DNA of 64,000 bases from the NCBI RefSeq assembly GCF_019649055.1, contig NW_026570331.1, positions 248,001 through 312,000 of the forward strand, read 5' to 3'. Position 1 is the stretch's first letter. Each line of letters starts with the position of its first letter. The notes below the pieces were generated by a model. It was not told the origin of the DNA. It was given only the letters and a program-made list of their open reading frames with translations, and searched no databases. Positions 39,267 to 50,509 of this stretch are shown one piece after another. The position numbers and the translations under genes are program-made. The DNA comes from Paramacrobiotus metropolitanus (taxonomy: Eukaryota > Tardigrada > Eutardigrada > Parachela > Macrobiotidae).

Positions 39267-42200
39267 TTACCCACCACCGCTGCCGCCGCCTTCATGCTCG
39301 CTATTCTCCCGCTCCAGAACCAAATTGTTCCCGTGCGCTTCATGATGGGCCTCTAATCGGTGCTGGTCATCGTCATCCTCTTCTTCCTCCCTTTCCTGAA
39401 CTTCCTCCAGCGCGCTCATGCTGCTGCTTCTGCCATTGTGACGTGGAGAAAATGGTGGAGGAGCGAATGAGTTTCCGCTCATAAGTTCTACAATACAGTA
39501 ATCATCAGTGCGATGAAAAAATAAATGTATGCAACGTTATAATAATCAATCAAACTCACCGTCTGCGCTGCCAATACTCACAGAGCGATTAGGAGAGGAT
39601 GGTTGTAGTGGTATTGCCGGTAGTGGAACATTTTCGTACATGTGTTCTACGAGGCAGATTCAATATATGTGCAATAACGGAAATACCTAAGCATTATTAT
39701 ATTACTTAGCTACACTTACCGCCTCGTTCATCCTGTTCTTGATCGGCGTTGTTGCGTCCGTGCACTTCCGCAGAAACAATGACTCGTGACACATCAGAGC
39801 GTGGAAAATTGTACACGGGAGATTCCCTATCGTCCGCACGGTACTCTGCCGGAAGTCGCGCATCATTTCCCGCAACTTGCTGCTGCCCGACACGGCGATT
39901 GTTATCGTTGTTGCCGTAGTCGTGGTCATGATCGCTGTTGTCGTTGAAGAAGTTCATCACTCTATCGCCAAGCACGGGATTATAGCCGTCAGGGCGCGGG
40001 GACGGCATGTGGCGAGTCGGTGTCCTAAAATTCAGGTTGGCTACTGGAGAGAAGCCATGGTGCTGCTGACGGCCGGGACTGTAGATAGGATTCGTTGATA
40101 CTCCGCCACGATTACCACCTCGACGCCCACCGTGACCACCTGGAATTTGTCTGCCCAGGCCCATGCCCGGACGATTGACATCATCGTTAGCGCCGCCGCG
40201 GCTGCTGTTGTCCCTGTTGTTATTAAAGACTCCTTTCATCCAAGACCACACCGAAGCACTGCGGCAACCGCGACTGCGGTCATTGTCCTCATCGCCACCG
40301 TCATCTTGCTGATTATTGCCGACGCCTCCGCCGCCGCCGCCGCGAATAACACGATAACCACGCTTCCACAAGATGCACAAGATGACTACCAGGAGAAGAA
40401 TGATACTGGCTACCGCAATACTAGCTGCAGTAAACCGATCTGCCAGCAATCCCATACGAACTTCAGCACCACCGTCACTACTACCTACAAGCAAACACGG
40501 AGGGCATGATATGTTGGCACAAGGAACAATGCGATCTGTAGCGTCCGGTAGCGCCAGCGCGGCTGGTGTCGTCGTTGGGGACAACAGTAATCCAACAACA
40601 GTCGTCAGAGGTTCGTCATCATCATCATCATCACTATCCTTGCCAGCAGATAACGACGACAATTCAAAACGTTCCGACTGACCGACATCCGCATTACTAC
40701 TGCTATTTAATACAAATAATTCTGCGTCGTTGCTTTTGGATACAGCCGCACTAGTGTTTTCGCCCTGATGCAAAGCCAGCAGCAGCGGTGGCAGTATACC
40801 CATATCAGCTGTTGTGTTGATAAGTGGGTGTGTTGCGAGAACTGGCTGTGAGGAAGTCGCAATATTCGGGACGTAGGTGGAAGGGTCAGCAGCGTCTGTA
40901 ACCGTGGGTGGAGTTATGCTTGACAAGACTGCTTCGGCCGGCATCGTTACGGCAGCGGTTGACCTGATCGTGGAGCTGGGATCACTAGTGATACGAATGG
41001 TGTTCGCCGTCCTCGTTCTCGCGCTGCTGATATCCGCTTCTTGCGCCGTAATATCGGTAATTACCGACGGCTGAGATGATGGGGAAGGTGTCATCATCAT
41101 ATCGGGCTGGTTTGACACAGCTACCTTATCGCTACTCTGATCCCTGTTCTTGTAATAACTCTCACGATGCATGACTAATTCGACAGGGAATGACGTTGCG
41201 AACACTTTATCAGTGATGACAGTGGTTGTGGTTAATATCGACATCAAATCAAATTCTAGCTGGGCGGGCGCGCGCGTGGGCGTTGTTACAACAGCGGTCG
41301 GCGTCGTTGTTGTTGCTGTTGTTGTCGTTGTCTTTGGCGTAGTCGGCGGTAGCTGTGTAGCAGTTTTTTTGCCGGCAGTACTCAATCCGCCCACCATTAC
41401 CACTTTGCGCAGGTAATATTCACCTGATGTAGTCAGCGGAAGTAATGTACTCGTACTTGCAGTCGCATGACCAGACGGTTTTCTTGAACTCTCATATGTT
41501 GTTAAAACGGCTGGCAGCGATAATAGCGTGCCGGGAAAAATTGTTACAGTAGAAGTAGTTGTGTTCTCCACACCAATAGCAACACGCTCCCCATCATCAT
41601 TCTTACCGCTAATATTATCCGACCCGAGTGTTGATGGTGCCATAGCCCGTGTGCTGTATTCCCGATCCCGCGAAGGGTTGAAAATGGTTGAGGTTTCTCC
41701 GTTGATGAATGGTAGCAGTGGAGATTGAGACTTGTCGGTAGTAGGTGATGGCGGTGGACGTGGACGGGTCCGTGCTGCTGCAGCCCACGGGCAGCATGGC
41801 GGATACGCACATCCGGTGCGTTTGTCTGCGAAATATTTTAATATCATTCTCAGAGAAAGCACGAATGCTTAACTTTAGAAAATTATTTCAACGATAATAT
41901 TTGACAGTTATTTAAATGTTTTTTTAATTCTGTCTTACCTGCAGGGCAACGAGGAGCAATGACTCGGATACCCAAACTCTCCAAGCATTCCAGTTCGCGG
42001 CATTGCTGACCGTCGAAAATCGTCTGCGCCAGGATGATGAGCTGAAGATCGGGAAAATTATGGGCTGGGCTCTGATTAGGCAGTACATCCACATCCGATC
42101 CGGATAAATCCAGCATGCGAACTCCTCTAATTATCGCATCCGGTTGATTGTCCAACGGCCACAGTGATGCCTTACTGTCGCCGCATTTCCAAAAGGATGG

Positions 42201-42332
42201 ATAGCAGGTGCAGAAATGCGGACATTGCACAGCATGGGAATCAGACCGCAGCGACTGACGGCCATAGCTGCATGCAAAGAAAGTCAAGCAGCCAGCAAAC
42301 ACCGTAATTACCGAGATAATTAAGTGCGACAT
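39267..42332 (-). CDS. Mucin-like type I membrane protein, intact right-arm copy (spliced)
   Basis: Exons on the minus strand: 41,939-42,332, 39,720-41,825, 39,560-39,646, 39,267-39,487. Phases agree and give about 935 residues. Order: signal peptide; a Cys-rich leucine-rich N-cap-like module (CPHFCTC and four or more later cysteines) with one LRR-like turn (MLDLSGSDVDVLP); about 400 residues rich in Ser/Thr/Pro, typical of O-glycosylated mucin stalks; a TM helix (AASIAVASIILLLVVILCIL); then a long polar cytoplasmic tail rich in Gly, Asn, Asp and His with an acidic run. The gene lies wholly in the inverted arm, so the element carries two copies. A role as virion or infected-cell surface glycoprotein is inference; a captured host adhesion-type gene is equally possible. 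Confidence 0.72.
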
Positions 42333-43080
42333 ATTACTGATGGAAAACTTATAACATCTGCAGTTATAAAATCAATAACGCAGCACCACTACATTACACA
42401 TTTGCAAAGTCGATGCGGAAGGAAGAGAAACTCAGTTCTTGACTTGAGAACAGCAAACACAAAATGAAAGTGTAGAGAATAAAATGCACACACTTACCAT
42501 AACCAAATGGAGATAGTGCTGACCATTATCTGTGCCTGTTGTTATCCGCTTTCCACTGACTCATATAAAGAAATTAAGATAACGCGCCATGAGAACACTG
42601 CAATTCGTTTTTTACACGGACAATTACTCTGGTGGGAAATATTTTGTTATCAGCCAGCCAGCTTGTTAACCAACACTGCAGCAACGCCTTACGCGTGCAT
42701 AGCGTATCCAAGGAGGATTGCACGGTTGACTGCGAACTGCATCGGATCAAGGGCCAGGCAGTTGTCTGGCGGCGGCGTGCAATCTGTGTGCATATATGCC
42801 ATGTATAATAACATTGTACTGCTCATGATTAATAAGTATGTACAAAAATTCCTGAGAGACACTAGACCGAGAGAAGACAGCAGGTGGTCTTTATTGATTG
42901 TGAAAAGCGCTGGTGTACGAGGGCAGTACTGTACGGTACGAATAATAACTGTTAAATATTATTATAGTGCACGTGCCTACCGGGCACGTGTAAGAGTAGT
43001 GTGTATTCAGTATACATGACTCTGCGATTCGTAGCGAGGCGATCCCTGCCCCTGCCGCATGGCAACCTCCCCATCCGTCG

Positions 43081-43118
43081 CTGTGCTGGCAGTTACTCGG
43101 GGGTAAATGCCAGCACAG
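43081..43118. repeat. Terminal hairpin of the right arm
   Basis: CTGTGCTGGCA at 43,081-43,091 and TGCCAGCACAG at 43,108-43,118 form an 11-bp stem. It sits 9 bases from the ACCT that mirrors the AGGT of the left end. Confidence 0.7.
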
Positions 43119-43329
43119 CAGGTGGTACCTATATCATCAAACCTTGCTGCTGTCAAGTCTTTTCGATTTCAGCGCCCTACCTCTCTGTTCTCCTGCCGGT
43201 AAATGTGGAACTTCCTGAGCTGGTCATGAAGTAGTTCTATCTTCTCTTAAAACGTAATGTCTCACCCATAATAGTAAGAGAAGAAAAACGTTTTCCCCTG
43301 AACTCCAGCAAGAAGTTTCGGATAAAAAG

Positions 43330-43740
43330 CCGAAGCGCATGCAACCGCTGGGCGTCAACGACCGCCGTTTGGCGTTGCCATTGGAACTGTTGAAGATCTT
43401 CCACTCACTGGACACGTCGATCGTCTGCGCTGCCGTCGCACCTGTTCACTGTGGGATGGCATTCTCATATCGGCGGAACTGTGCAGCGATATGCGTGTAT
43501 CGACAAGAGAGTTCTTCACTAGCTGTGAAGTGGGACTGCAATTACGCCATCTACGCCTGCATCCTCAAGCTCGTCACCGCCGCCACCCGAACCATCTGCA
43601 TTCGCGACACCCAAACGTTCGTTTTTGCATCTGTGCCGATGAAGTACTGGATGTTATCTGGAAGACTTTGGGCGACGCTGGCCTTCGCATCGACCGCTTG
43701 ACTGTGCACCAGCGATACAAACAGTATCAGTGTTGCAGAG
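43330..43740 (+). pseudogene. F-box protein fragment with a frameshift
   Basis: The first frame reads LALPLELLKIFHSLDT, the start of an F-box. The second frame continues with RRTCSLWDGILIS, its second half, then VLDVIWKTLGDAGLRID. The frame changes near 43,420 within the F-box, where one base appears lost. No full gene follows. It lies just outside the right end of the large element, so it may be the remains of the target locus or an unrelated relic. Confidence 0.6.
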
Positions 43741-46146
43741 TTCACTTTTACTAGTAAGTTTGTGACAACTGATTGTTGCAAAGAAACAGTTCGATTCGGA
43801 GAGAGAAGCCTTCTCCCATCCTTCTTCCAAGTTTTCGGCAAGAACTTGTAAAAATGTCAAGGAGACCGTCATTAGGGCGGTTGAGGAGTACTGCCATCCC
43901 AGACTTTTGCGGGTAAATACGTTAAGTGTGAACTGCTGGTGAACTGTTTCAAACCCGTGACTCCTTAAGCTTATGCGGGCCATATTAACGTCCGAGTAGC
44001 GTATTCAGTGGACCGGAGACGGTGCTAGGATTGTGATCTTTTGCTTCCAGAGCGTTTTCGGTCTGAAGAGCTATCAAGATTGGCGTGAGCTTGAGCACAC
44101 ATCGATGAACCGAAGTTAGCTTACAGCAAAGCCTTCTAACGCATCGTTGGTGCGGATGTGTTTATCGTCCAGTTTTGTTACGGGGTTGAAGATGCGAACA
44201 GTGCAAAGCACTACGCACTGGTTGTGGTGGTCGCTAATAGGAAGCTGGGTTAATTCTTAAAATTTTCATGATTCTTATTTCTCTTAAAATCGAACATTTA
44301 GCTCTTCCAACATTTCGAACGAAAGATTTTCAAAACAAATGTACAGTACATCGCGGAATTAAATGCGAATGTAGATTTCCGTATATTGGTACTATGCATT
44401 CATGAGCTCTAAAAGCTGATATTATAAGTAAACCCGGTAATAACTGCCTGTATTGAAAAGTACTGACAAATACACACAGAAGTCCATGGCACAATCCCGA
44501 TCGGATATGTATAGTGGCTGCTATAAAAAGCTATTGAATTCAAAGCAGGCCAGTTGATGGACATTTTGTTTCCTCGCGTACAGCAGCGAAAAAACTGGAT
44601 ATGGCTATGACGTTTTTGCCATTGCTTTTGCGATTAAAATCACTTACCAACGGCGACCGGTAGAAGCCAAATTCCTTTAGCAGTTGAAGATGCGAGAACA
44701 TTTGGCGAACAGCTGCAGAACGGAGAGGATGCGCCTAGGTACTTTTCAGGACGGCGGTGGCCCCAAGCGAACAGAAAAAGCGCCGCTAACTTTCACCTGC
44801 TGTGGAGGACCCGTTGGAGTTTTCCGGTAAGCTGCGGCGAAGGGCCGTTAACTGTGTGTTTCCAGCAGATGTTTGGGAGTAGAACTTGTTTTTCACGTTC
44901 CGAAAACGACATGGCCAGCGATACGACTCGCCAGTATTCAATGACGAAAGAGTTTACCACGTTAGAGAAAGCCCTCGAAAGGTGGCCATGACTCATGAGC
45001 AGCAAGCATGGTCAGCCGGCTACGAAAGCGCTGCTAAATGCATATATGGCCGATACAAAGACATCATGTTGTACATAATAGTGGACTGTGCACGGATTGA
45101 ATTAGGAGAGCGTTCATTTCATATTAAATTTGGAGTTTTTCAAATTTTGTGCTGAACTGCAGCTGACTGCATGAATGCAGCCTAATGCAAGTACAAACTC
45201 AAGCGCCCCGGTAGTTGAATTTCCGCAATTCAAAAGTTGAACTGCCTGCCATGTGCCAACTAATCTGTACTTATTCGGTGATCGAAAGATACAGTATACG
45301 CGTAACACGGCAATCAATCACGAACTCACGGTTAATACGTCACGTCTAAGACAGGAATGCAAGTCTGACTTACTGGTCTGAAGCAGAATTTGTGTTGGGG
45401 GAGAAGAGGGAATCCGGTGCTTCATGGAGCAGAAATCTGAATTACCCAAAAAGTACAGTTAATTATTGATTATTTTTTAAACTGAAATTTTAAAACAATA
45501 GTATTGCAATTTTTTAAAAATGCCCAGAAAATACAACTTGGCAATGCACAAACGAACTGCCGTGTGAAATTTTCACTGGAATTACGGTGCGAGATACTTA
45601 TCTAGTCGGTAATCTGCATTGCCATGGTGATAATAATATCATTACTTGCATCGAGCGCAACGAGATGCTGTAGGCTTAATGCAGGGAAGAGCGCCATTTA
45701 ACTCTTTTCTCAGTGCTCTCCCACAAACGGACAAAAACCCAACACCATGTATCAGTGGTCCTGGGTCTCGCTCGGTGCAAACGATGTGGTTTACAACCTC
45801 CACAAATTTTGCGAATCATAAAAGCGATCCAGCCTTTGTATCGTGAGCTGGCTTTGGGCATACTCGAGCGAGTACGTACATGTACATACCGTACGCACTA
45901 AATTTTCGAATTCGAGCAATGTTTAAACATGGACCGGAAGTAATAAATTAATAGAAATTTTAATAAAGTAAAGTACTTGACGTACATACTAGCTAAGTAT
46001 ATACACTTTCATACAGTTACAGCAGCACTTCCAGCACATACAGATAGATACTCGTAAAGATATTATTTTTCTTTTACAAAGCTACTTAAATTTTATTTGT
46101 TTCACTTTAGCGATAAGGTTCAAAGAAAACCAATATTAATTCAACA
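43741..46146. other. No supported gene
   Basis: Mixed-composition sequence with short ORFs only. No motif, RNA gene or clear repeat was recognised. Confidence 0.4.
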
Positions 46147-46149
46147 TCA

Positions 46150-46425
46150 CAACGCAGTGCAACATTCGTCATCGCCACCGGACGGGGTAAAGTAATCTCC
46201 ACAGCGACATCGAGTACGGGTGCAGCAGCATAATTTTTTTGCTGAAACCGGTATTCTGCTGGAATTCTTTGCTTCGATGGCCACCTTCGCCGTGGGCAAT
46301 GTCAGAGACCCTTGACGCGATGACGACGCCTTTTGCAGCAGCTCCTCCTTCTGCACTTGCGTTATTCCCCATGCGTCGGCTAAATTGCCAATGGTGATGG
46401 TCAAGAAAATACTGAACGGAATATC
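46150..46425 (-). pseudogene. Possible ion-channel exon relic (IIS6/II-III linker-like)
   Basis: The minus-strand frame has FLTITIGNLADAWGITQVQKEE, which resembles the end of S6 and the following linker of voltage-gated calcium channels (NLADA...QKEE). The frame then turns cysteine-rich and stops. No neighbouring S-segment exons are seen, so this would be an isolated or decayed exon. The resemblance is short, so confidence is low. Confidence 0.35.
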
Positions 46426-46443
46426 TACAAAAATGTCTTTCAC

Positions 46444-47650
46444 AATACTGTTTTAAATTTTTTATTTAATAAAACGACAGAAAGCTTCTTTTTTGTAACA
46501 AGAAAGAAACAAGAAAGAAGCTTCTCTTTCGTTACATTTCATTGTTTTCAAATTATTACGGCAAGCACGTTAAGACTTTACGTAACGTTCCACTAAGAGC
46601 CACTATTCTACAGTTTTCGCCTCTTCAGCCTCTGTAGTGTACTTGACACATACTTGCTCCATGTAACTAACTGACGATAAGTAAAAATTACAGCAATACC
46701 CAGCTGCAGTAGCTTTCGCAAGGTGAAAAAATTTCATTATTTACAGTTCGTATTACGTATGCTTTAAAATATCGCACAACGCACACAGTTGTTCGCGCGC
46801 TTGGCACAGTCGATACTGTACTCCACCTTACCTTAAAATTACCGAGAAACATAACAATAACTTAGTTATCAGGAAGAACTCGCTGGAAGTTTCGCAATCA
46901 CCTGGAACAGCGCCTGCCAGCAGCGCCTGCCACAGACTGTCGAAATTATTCCGATATGGCTCGGTTTCGCCCTCCATCCTGAACCGTTCGCGAACAGCGG
47001 CAAGTCCAGCAAAGCAATATCAGGAAACATAAAGCAACCACAAAATAAAAAAAAACTCGATTATCGGAATTTCGGAAAGAGCCAACTAAAGGTTATATCA
47101 ACAACAAGAGGCTAGCGATGTAATTGAGCAGCGAGGTCACCCGATTCCGAGGGCTGTTCGCGAGGAGCGGCAGCCGGAATCGCCGTCTAAACATAATATA
47201 CAGCGATCGCTGAGCGTTATGCGTATGCTGCCTGGATCGTTCTTGTTCTTGACGCACTTGAGTATTTGACCGTTCTGCGGTGGCAACAAATTTGGAAGGC
47301 CAAGGCGGAAGAGCTGCGCGCCCATGTATCATGTTTTATTTGGGTTATGCACAAATGTGCCATGCATAATCCTTTGTTGCATTGGTCGTCGGTAACGTAG
47401 TGAGCTGGTTTGCAAGTTGCTGCCGTTTTGACTCAGGCTTTCCTGTAAAGCTGCTAGATATATACTGCCGGTGTGAATTCGCTAAATCGAGAATCATTTT
47501 TTGTATTGGTTTTGAGTCAGGCGGATTGTTTACAGTAGGTTGTACCTCGTATCTGCTTTTTTCCGCGATTTCACTAGATGAAACAATGATGTGCTTTAAG
47601 ATTTCAGTATAATTTAAATGGTGGATAAATTAATGTTGATTGTTGTGCAG
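46444..47650. other. No supported gene
   Basis: Contains a short inverted repeat (AAAGCTTCTTTTTT and AAGAAAGAAGCTTCTC, ~46,478-46,530) and no convincing exon. Confidence 0.4.
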
Positions 47651-47829
47651 GTGATCCGGCGATTGTAGACGGCGCGGAACAGCATCCGTCGCGACCAGAC
47701 ATCAGGCTGCCGGATCACTTCCAAAAGCACTTCGCATCTGGTACAGTAATATTGGTGGAATGTTGGAAGAAACCACAGAAGCAGGCTTCAAGCCGCTGCA
47801 CGAGAAGACGCTTGGCGACTTCTTCTGAT
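47651..47829 (+). CDS. Possible terminal exon of an unknown gene
   Basis: Follows a TTGTGCAG acceptor. One frame stays open for ~58 codons (LRIWYSNIGGMLEETTEAGFK) to a TGA at ~47,829. No family is recognised and no upstream exon is evident. Confidence 0.25.
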
Positions 47830-48780
47830 TCGGGGGAAACAGTACCTACCCACCCATGATTTATTACCTGCAGAATTTACCCTACAGATTTTATTCATAA
47901 TTATGGTACAAGTTCTTCTGCCATTGGATAAATCTGTTATGCATCTTCAATTTTTTTAAACAATTTGATGGACAATGATAGTAAAATTTGGTATAGATTT
48001 AAGTAAATTTTAGTAACTTGTTTTTGTTAAATTGTTCTTGTGGTGATTCTGTATTTGTGCATCGATTTTTGCAGATTTTTAAAATTATCTGAAAAATCAG
48101 TGCGACATTTTTTACGTATATAAGCACATGTATTGCCTTGTATCTGTATTTTGAAAATTAATTTGATTACTGCGAAATGAGGGTATTATTTTACGTCTTT
48201 CTGTCTTGTTGTTTTTCCCATGAATTCTGTTTTGTTACGGCAATGTAGGTATAGCTCTATTGTAATTGCGGATGATTCTGTCGGAACAGTACGGTAGAAG
48301 CACTGGGCCAACCTTACCGAAAAATTCCACCGGTTGCCCGGCAGCTTATCCTACAAACTGCACAAACTGTTTGCTTGTTGGCGGTGTCGTAGTGAAATGG
48401 CCTAGATTATTACCCGGTTTTCTCAGCCTTGTTAGCCATATTCTGGCAGCTGACTCTATATACTTGAAAATTTTAATTTTCCTCCCCTTTCGGTATACTG
48501 TGTAAAAATTTTTGAATTAGTATTTTCGAAAATTGTTTAGTGCCGATAAGAAAATACGCAAAAAAATTTAAAAATTTACATGTCTACGCCATCTTTTTAT
48601 CAGCGCGAGAAGATACCAGCAGTTAAATGCAAGCGTGTGCATAAATGGTTGCAGACCAAGGACATTTCGTATCAGACGGTGGAAGGCATTGGCCACAATG
48701 GTCGGCATAAATAAGTGCATAAATATATACTTGTACGTTAATAATTTCGACTTATTTATTATTTTGTTTTGATTAAAGAG
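47830..48780. other. AT-rich, no gene
   Basis: Low-complexity AT-rich sequence; nothing coding recognised. Confidence 0.4.
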
Positions 48781-49145
48781 CCAGTTTGTCTTATCCGTGT
48801 GAATGATGTGATTGAATAGCATGAACGCGTTGGCTTGGTTTTCAGGCGAGACTGGGCCGTTATTCTGATAACATATCACTATTTTTTAAAAAAATTTATG
48901 ATTATTTAAAAGATTTTAGCATCTTCAGTTTGTAATTCGCTTGCCGCAGACGAGTTTGCAGTCACTGTACTCCAATTTTCCATTACGCTTCTGAGACGTT
49001 ATAATATTATTGCCTCGAATTAAGCAGCAGTTGTGTTGCACTCAAATAATGAATAGGATCGAGATGATTTTAATTTTTGAAGTTCGTTTTGTAATGATTC
49101 AGCGTATCTGCACATGAAATACATTGCACAGTAAAACTTACCTGG
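48780..49145. repeat. Dispersed repeat, segment A, copy 1
   Basis: Aligns by eye to 53,940-54,300: both share a run from TTGA(A/G)TAGC..GAACG through CACTGTACT(C/A)C.ATTTT to TATTTTTGAAGT-type text. No coding capacity is seen. It is separated from segments B and C by ~3.2 kb not present in copy 2. Confidence 0.55.
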
Positions 49146-50085
49146 TTAGTAGAATTATGACGGTCAAACGGCCGTAAGTCCGCGTACGCGACTCATCTAC
49201 AATGCTTATTTTTTTAATGCACTGTATCTGAGCCAATTGGCATTTTAAAGTTTAATTTTGGTAGGACCCTCGAGCAGTCTGACAACCATCGCAGGAATGC
49301 GCAGAGTATACCAGTAATTTTACTCTTTTTCTTATGTTTTCATGGCAATATTTTTTTTAGAGTTGCAGTTATTGACAATGGTTTTACAGAACAGTTTTGC
49401 ACCCATAATAAAATAAAAAATTGTTTGTACGTACATTCTTTATTATTAAAGCGGGAAACATCGGTAAATACGTAGCTGAAAGTGAACTGTAAATGAGTGG
49501 AAGTGCACTGCCCAGTTCGCTTGGTGCGGCATGCTGGCAATTCATGTTTCCTGTCGTTTTATGGTATAGTTATTCCCGCCGCACGCGCACAACTGTGCAG
49601 TGCGGCATGTCGTCGTGCTATAACATTACTCTGATATTCACCACGGAAGTCCGCCAGAAAAAAATTTGCTTTTTAATTACACAAAGTATCACTGATTTAC
49701 GCCGTACAGGATTCTGTAAGCGGGCAGAAATTTAAACATTTCCCAAATCACAAAACCTCGCTGTACTAGGAAAGTGCACCGCTTAAGGCTAGCACTATAA
49801 GACCGAAGCGAAGCCCTGTTAGAACAATAAAGGGAATATAACCCAGCAAGGTCATACGTTCAAGTCTGCTTTTCTATTCTACATATATATTGTAAGTAAT
49901 ACAGCAAAGTGTTGATAACGATATTGATACAAGGATGTATTTCCGAAACACTCGTATACTAACGTTCACTACTCAGAATTTGTACAAGACGCAAGGAATA
50001 TATTAACGCCGCTTTAATACTGCTAAAGGTACGAGTAAGTGCCGCTTGTCTTTTCTAAGTTGAAACAGGCCTTACCGGGCCCGCG
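49146..50085. other. No gene; insertion between repeat segments
   Basis: Sequence absent from the second repeat copy; short ORFs only. Confidence 0.35.
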
Positions 50086-50089
50086 CTCA

Positions 50090-50500
50090 AGCTCTGACTC
50101 TGACTCAGACTCTGACTGTCCAAACTCTGACTCTGACTGAATAACCTAAGAATAACTTAAGAAACCCCCAAGAAACCTAAGAAAAATAAGAAACCTAAGA
50201 AACCTAAGAAACCTTAAGAAACTTTAAGAAACCTTAAGAAACCTAAGAAACTTAAGAAACCTAAGAAACCTAAGAAACCTAAGTAACCTAAGAAACCTGA
50301 GAATAACCTAATAAACCTAAGAAACCTAAGAAACCTAAGAAACCTAAGAAACCTAAGAAACCTAAAAAACCTAAGAAACCAAAGAAACCTAAGAAACCTT
50401 CAGAGTCAGAGTCAGACTTTGAGCGGTCAGAGTCAGACTTTGAGTAGTCAGAGTCAGAGTTTGAGTGGTCAGAATCAGAGTCAGAGTCAGAGTTGGAGTC
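50090..50500. repeat. CCTAAGAAA minisatellite flanked by inverted GACTCT arrays
   Basis: About 250 bases of a 9-bp unit (AAGAAACCT and variants) run from ~50,145 to ~50,398. On the left lies CTCTGACTCTGACT-type repeat (50,092-50,138), and on the right its inverse AGAGTCAGAGTC (50,400-50,498). The flanks could pair and put the minisatellite in a loop. Confidence 0.85.
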
Positions 50501-50509
50501 TAGGCCTAC

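Larger units (their letters stand above)
10933..43139. mobile_element. Large Polinton/Maverick (adintovirus-like) element with ~4.9 kb inverted arms
   Basis: The unit is defined by inverted arms 10,933-15,845 and 38,266-43,139 around 22.4 kb of virus-type genes. The diagnostic set is retroviral-type integrase, F54H12.2-like major capsid protein, minor capsid-like protein, FtsK/A32-type ATPase and family B DNA polymerase with a Polinton-type N-terminal region. This identifies the Polinton/adintovirus lineage. At ~32 kb it exceeds the usual 15-20 kb. Additions are RNR R2, a TMK-like kinase, dsRBD proteins, an eIF2-beta-like protein, two BIR proteins and an OTU protease. I see no adenovirus-type protease and no clear target-site duplication. 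The outermost bases TGATGATATAGGT are shared in inverted orientation. Confidence 0.87.
38266..43139 (-). repeat. Right inverted arm of the element
   Basis: It is the inverted counterpart of 10,933-15,845. It carries the intact copy of the mucin-like membrane protein gene on the minus strand and the same inner and outer hairpins. Beyond 43,139 similarity to the left flank stops abruptly, which sets the element border. Confidence 0.85.

Noticed and set aside
10933-43139. Arms as a host segmental inversion with an unrelated insert
   Set aside because: The inner arm border lies within the last codons of the eIF2-beta-like ORF and both outer ends share hairpins, so the arms behave as terminal repeats of one element. 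Not fully excluded.
50145-50398. Interstitial telomere
   Set aside because: The unit CCTAAGAAA does not match known metazoan telomere repeats, and inverted 6-bp arrays flank it.
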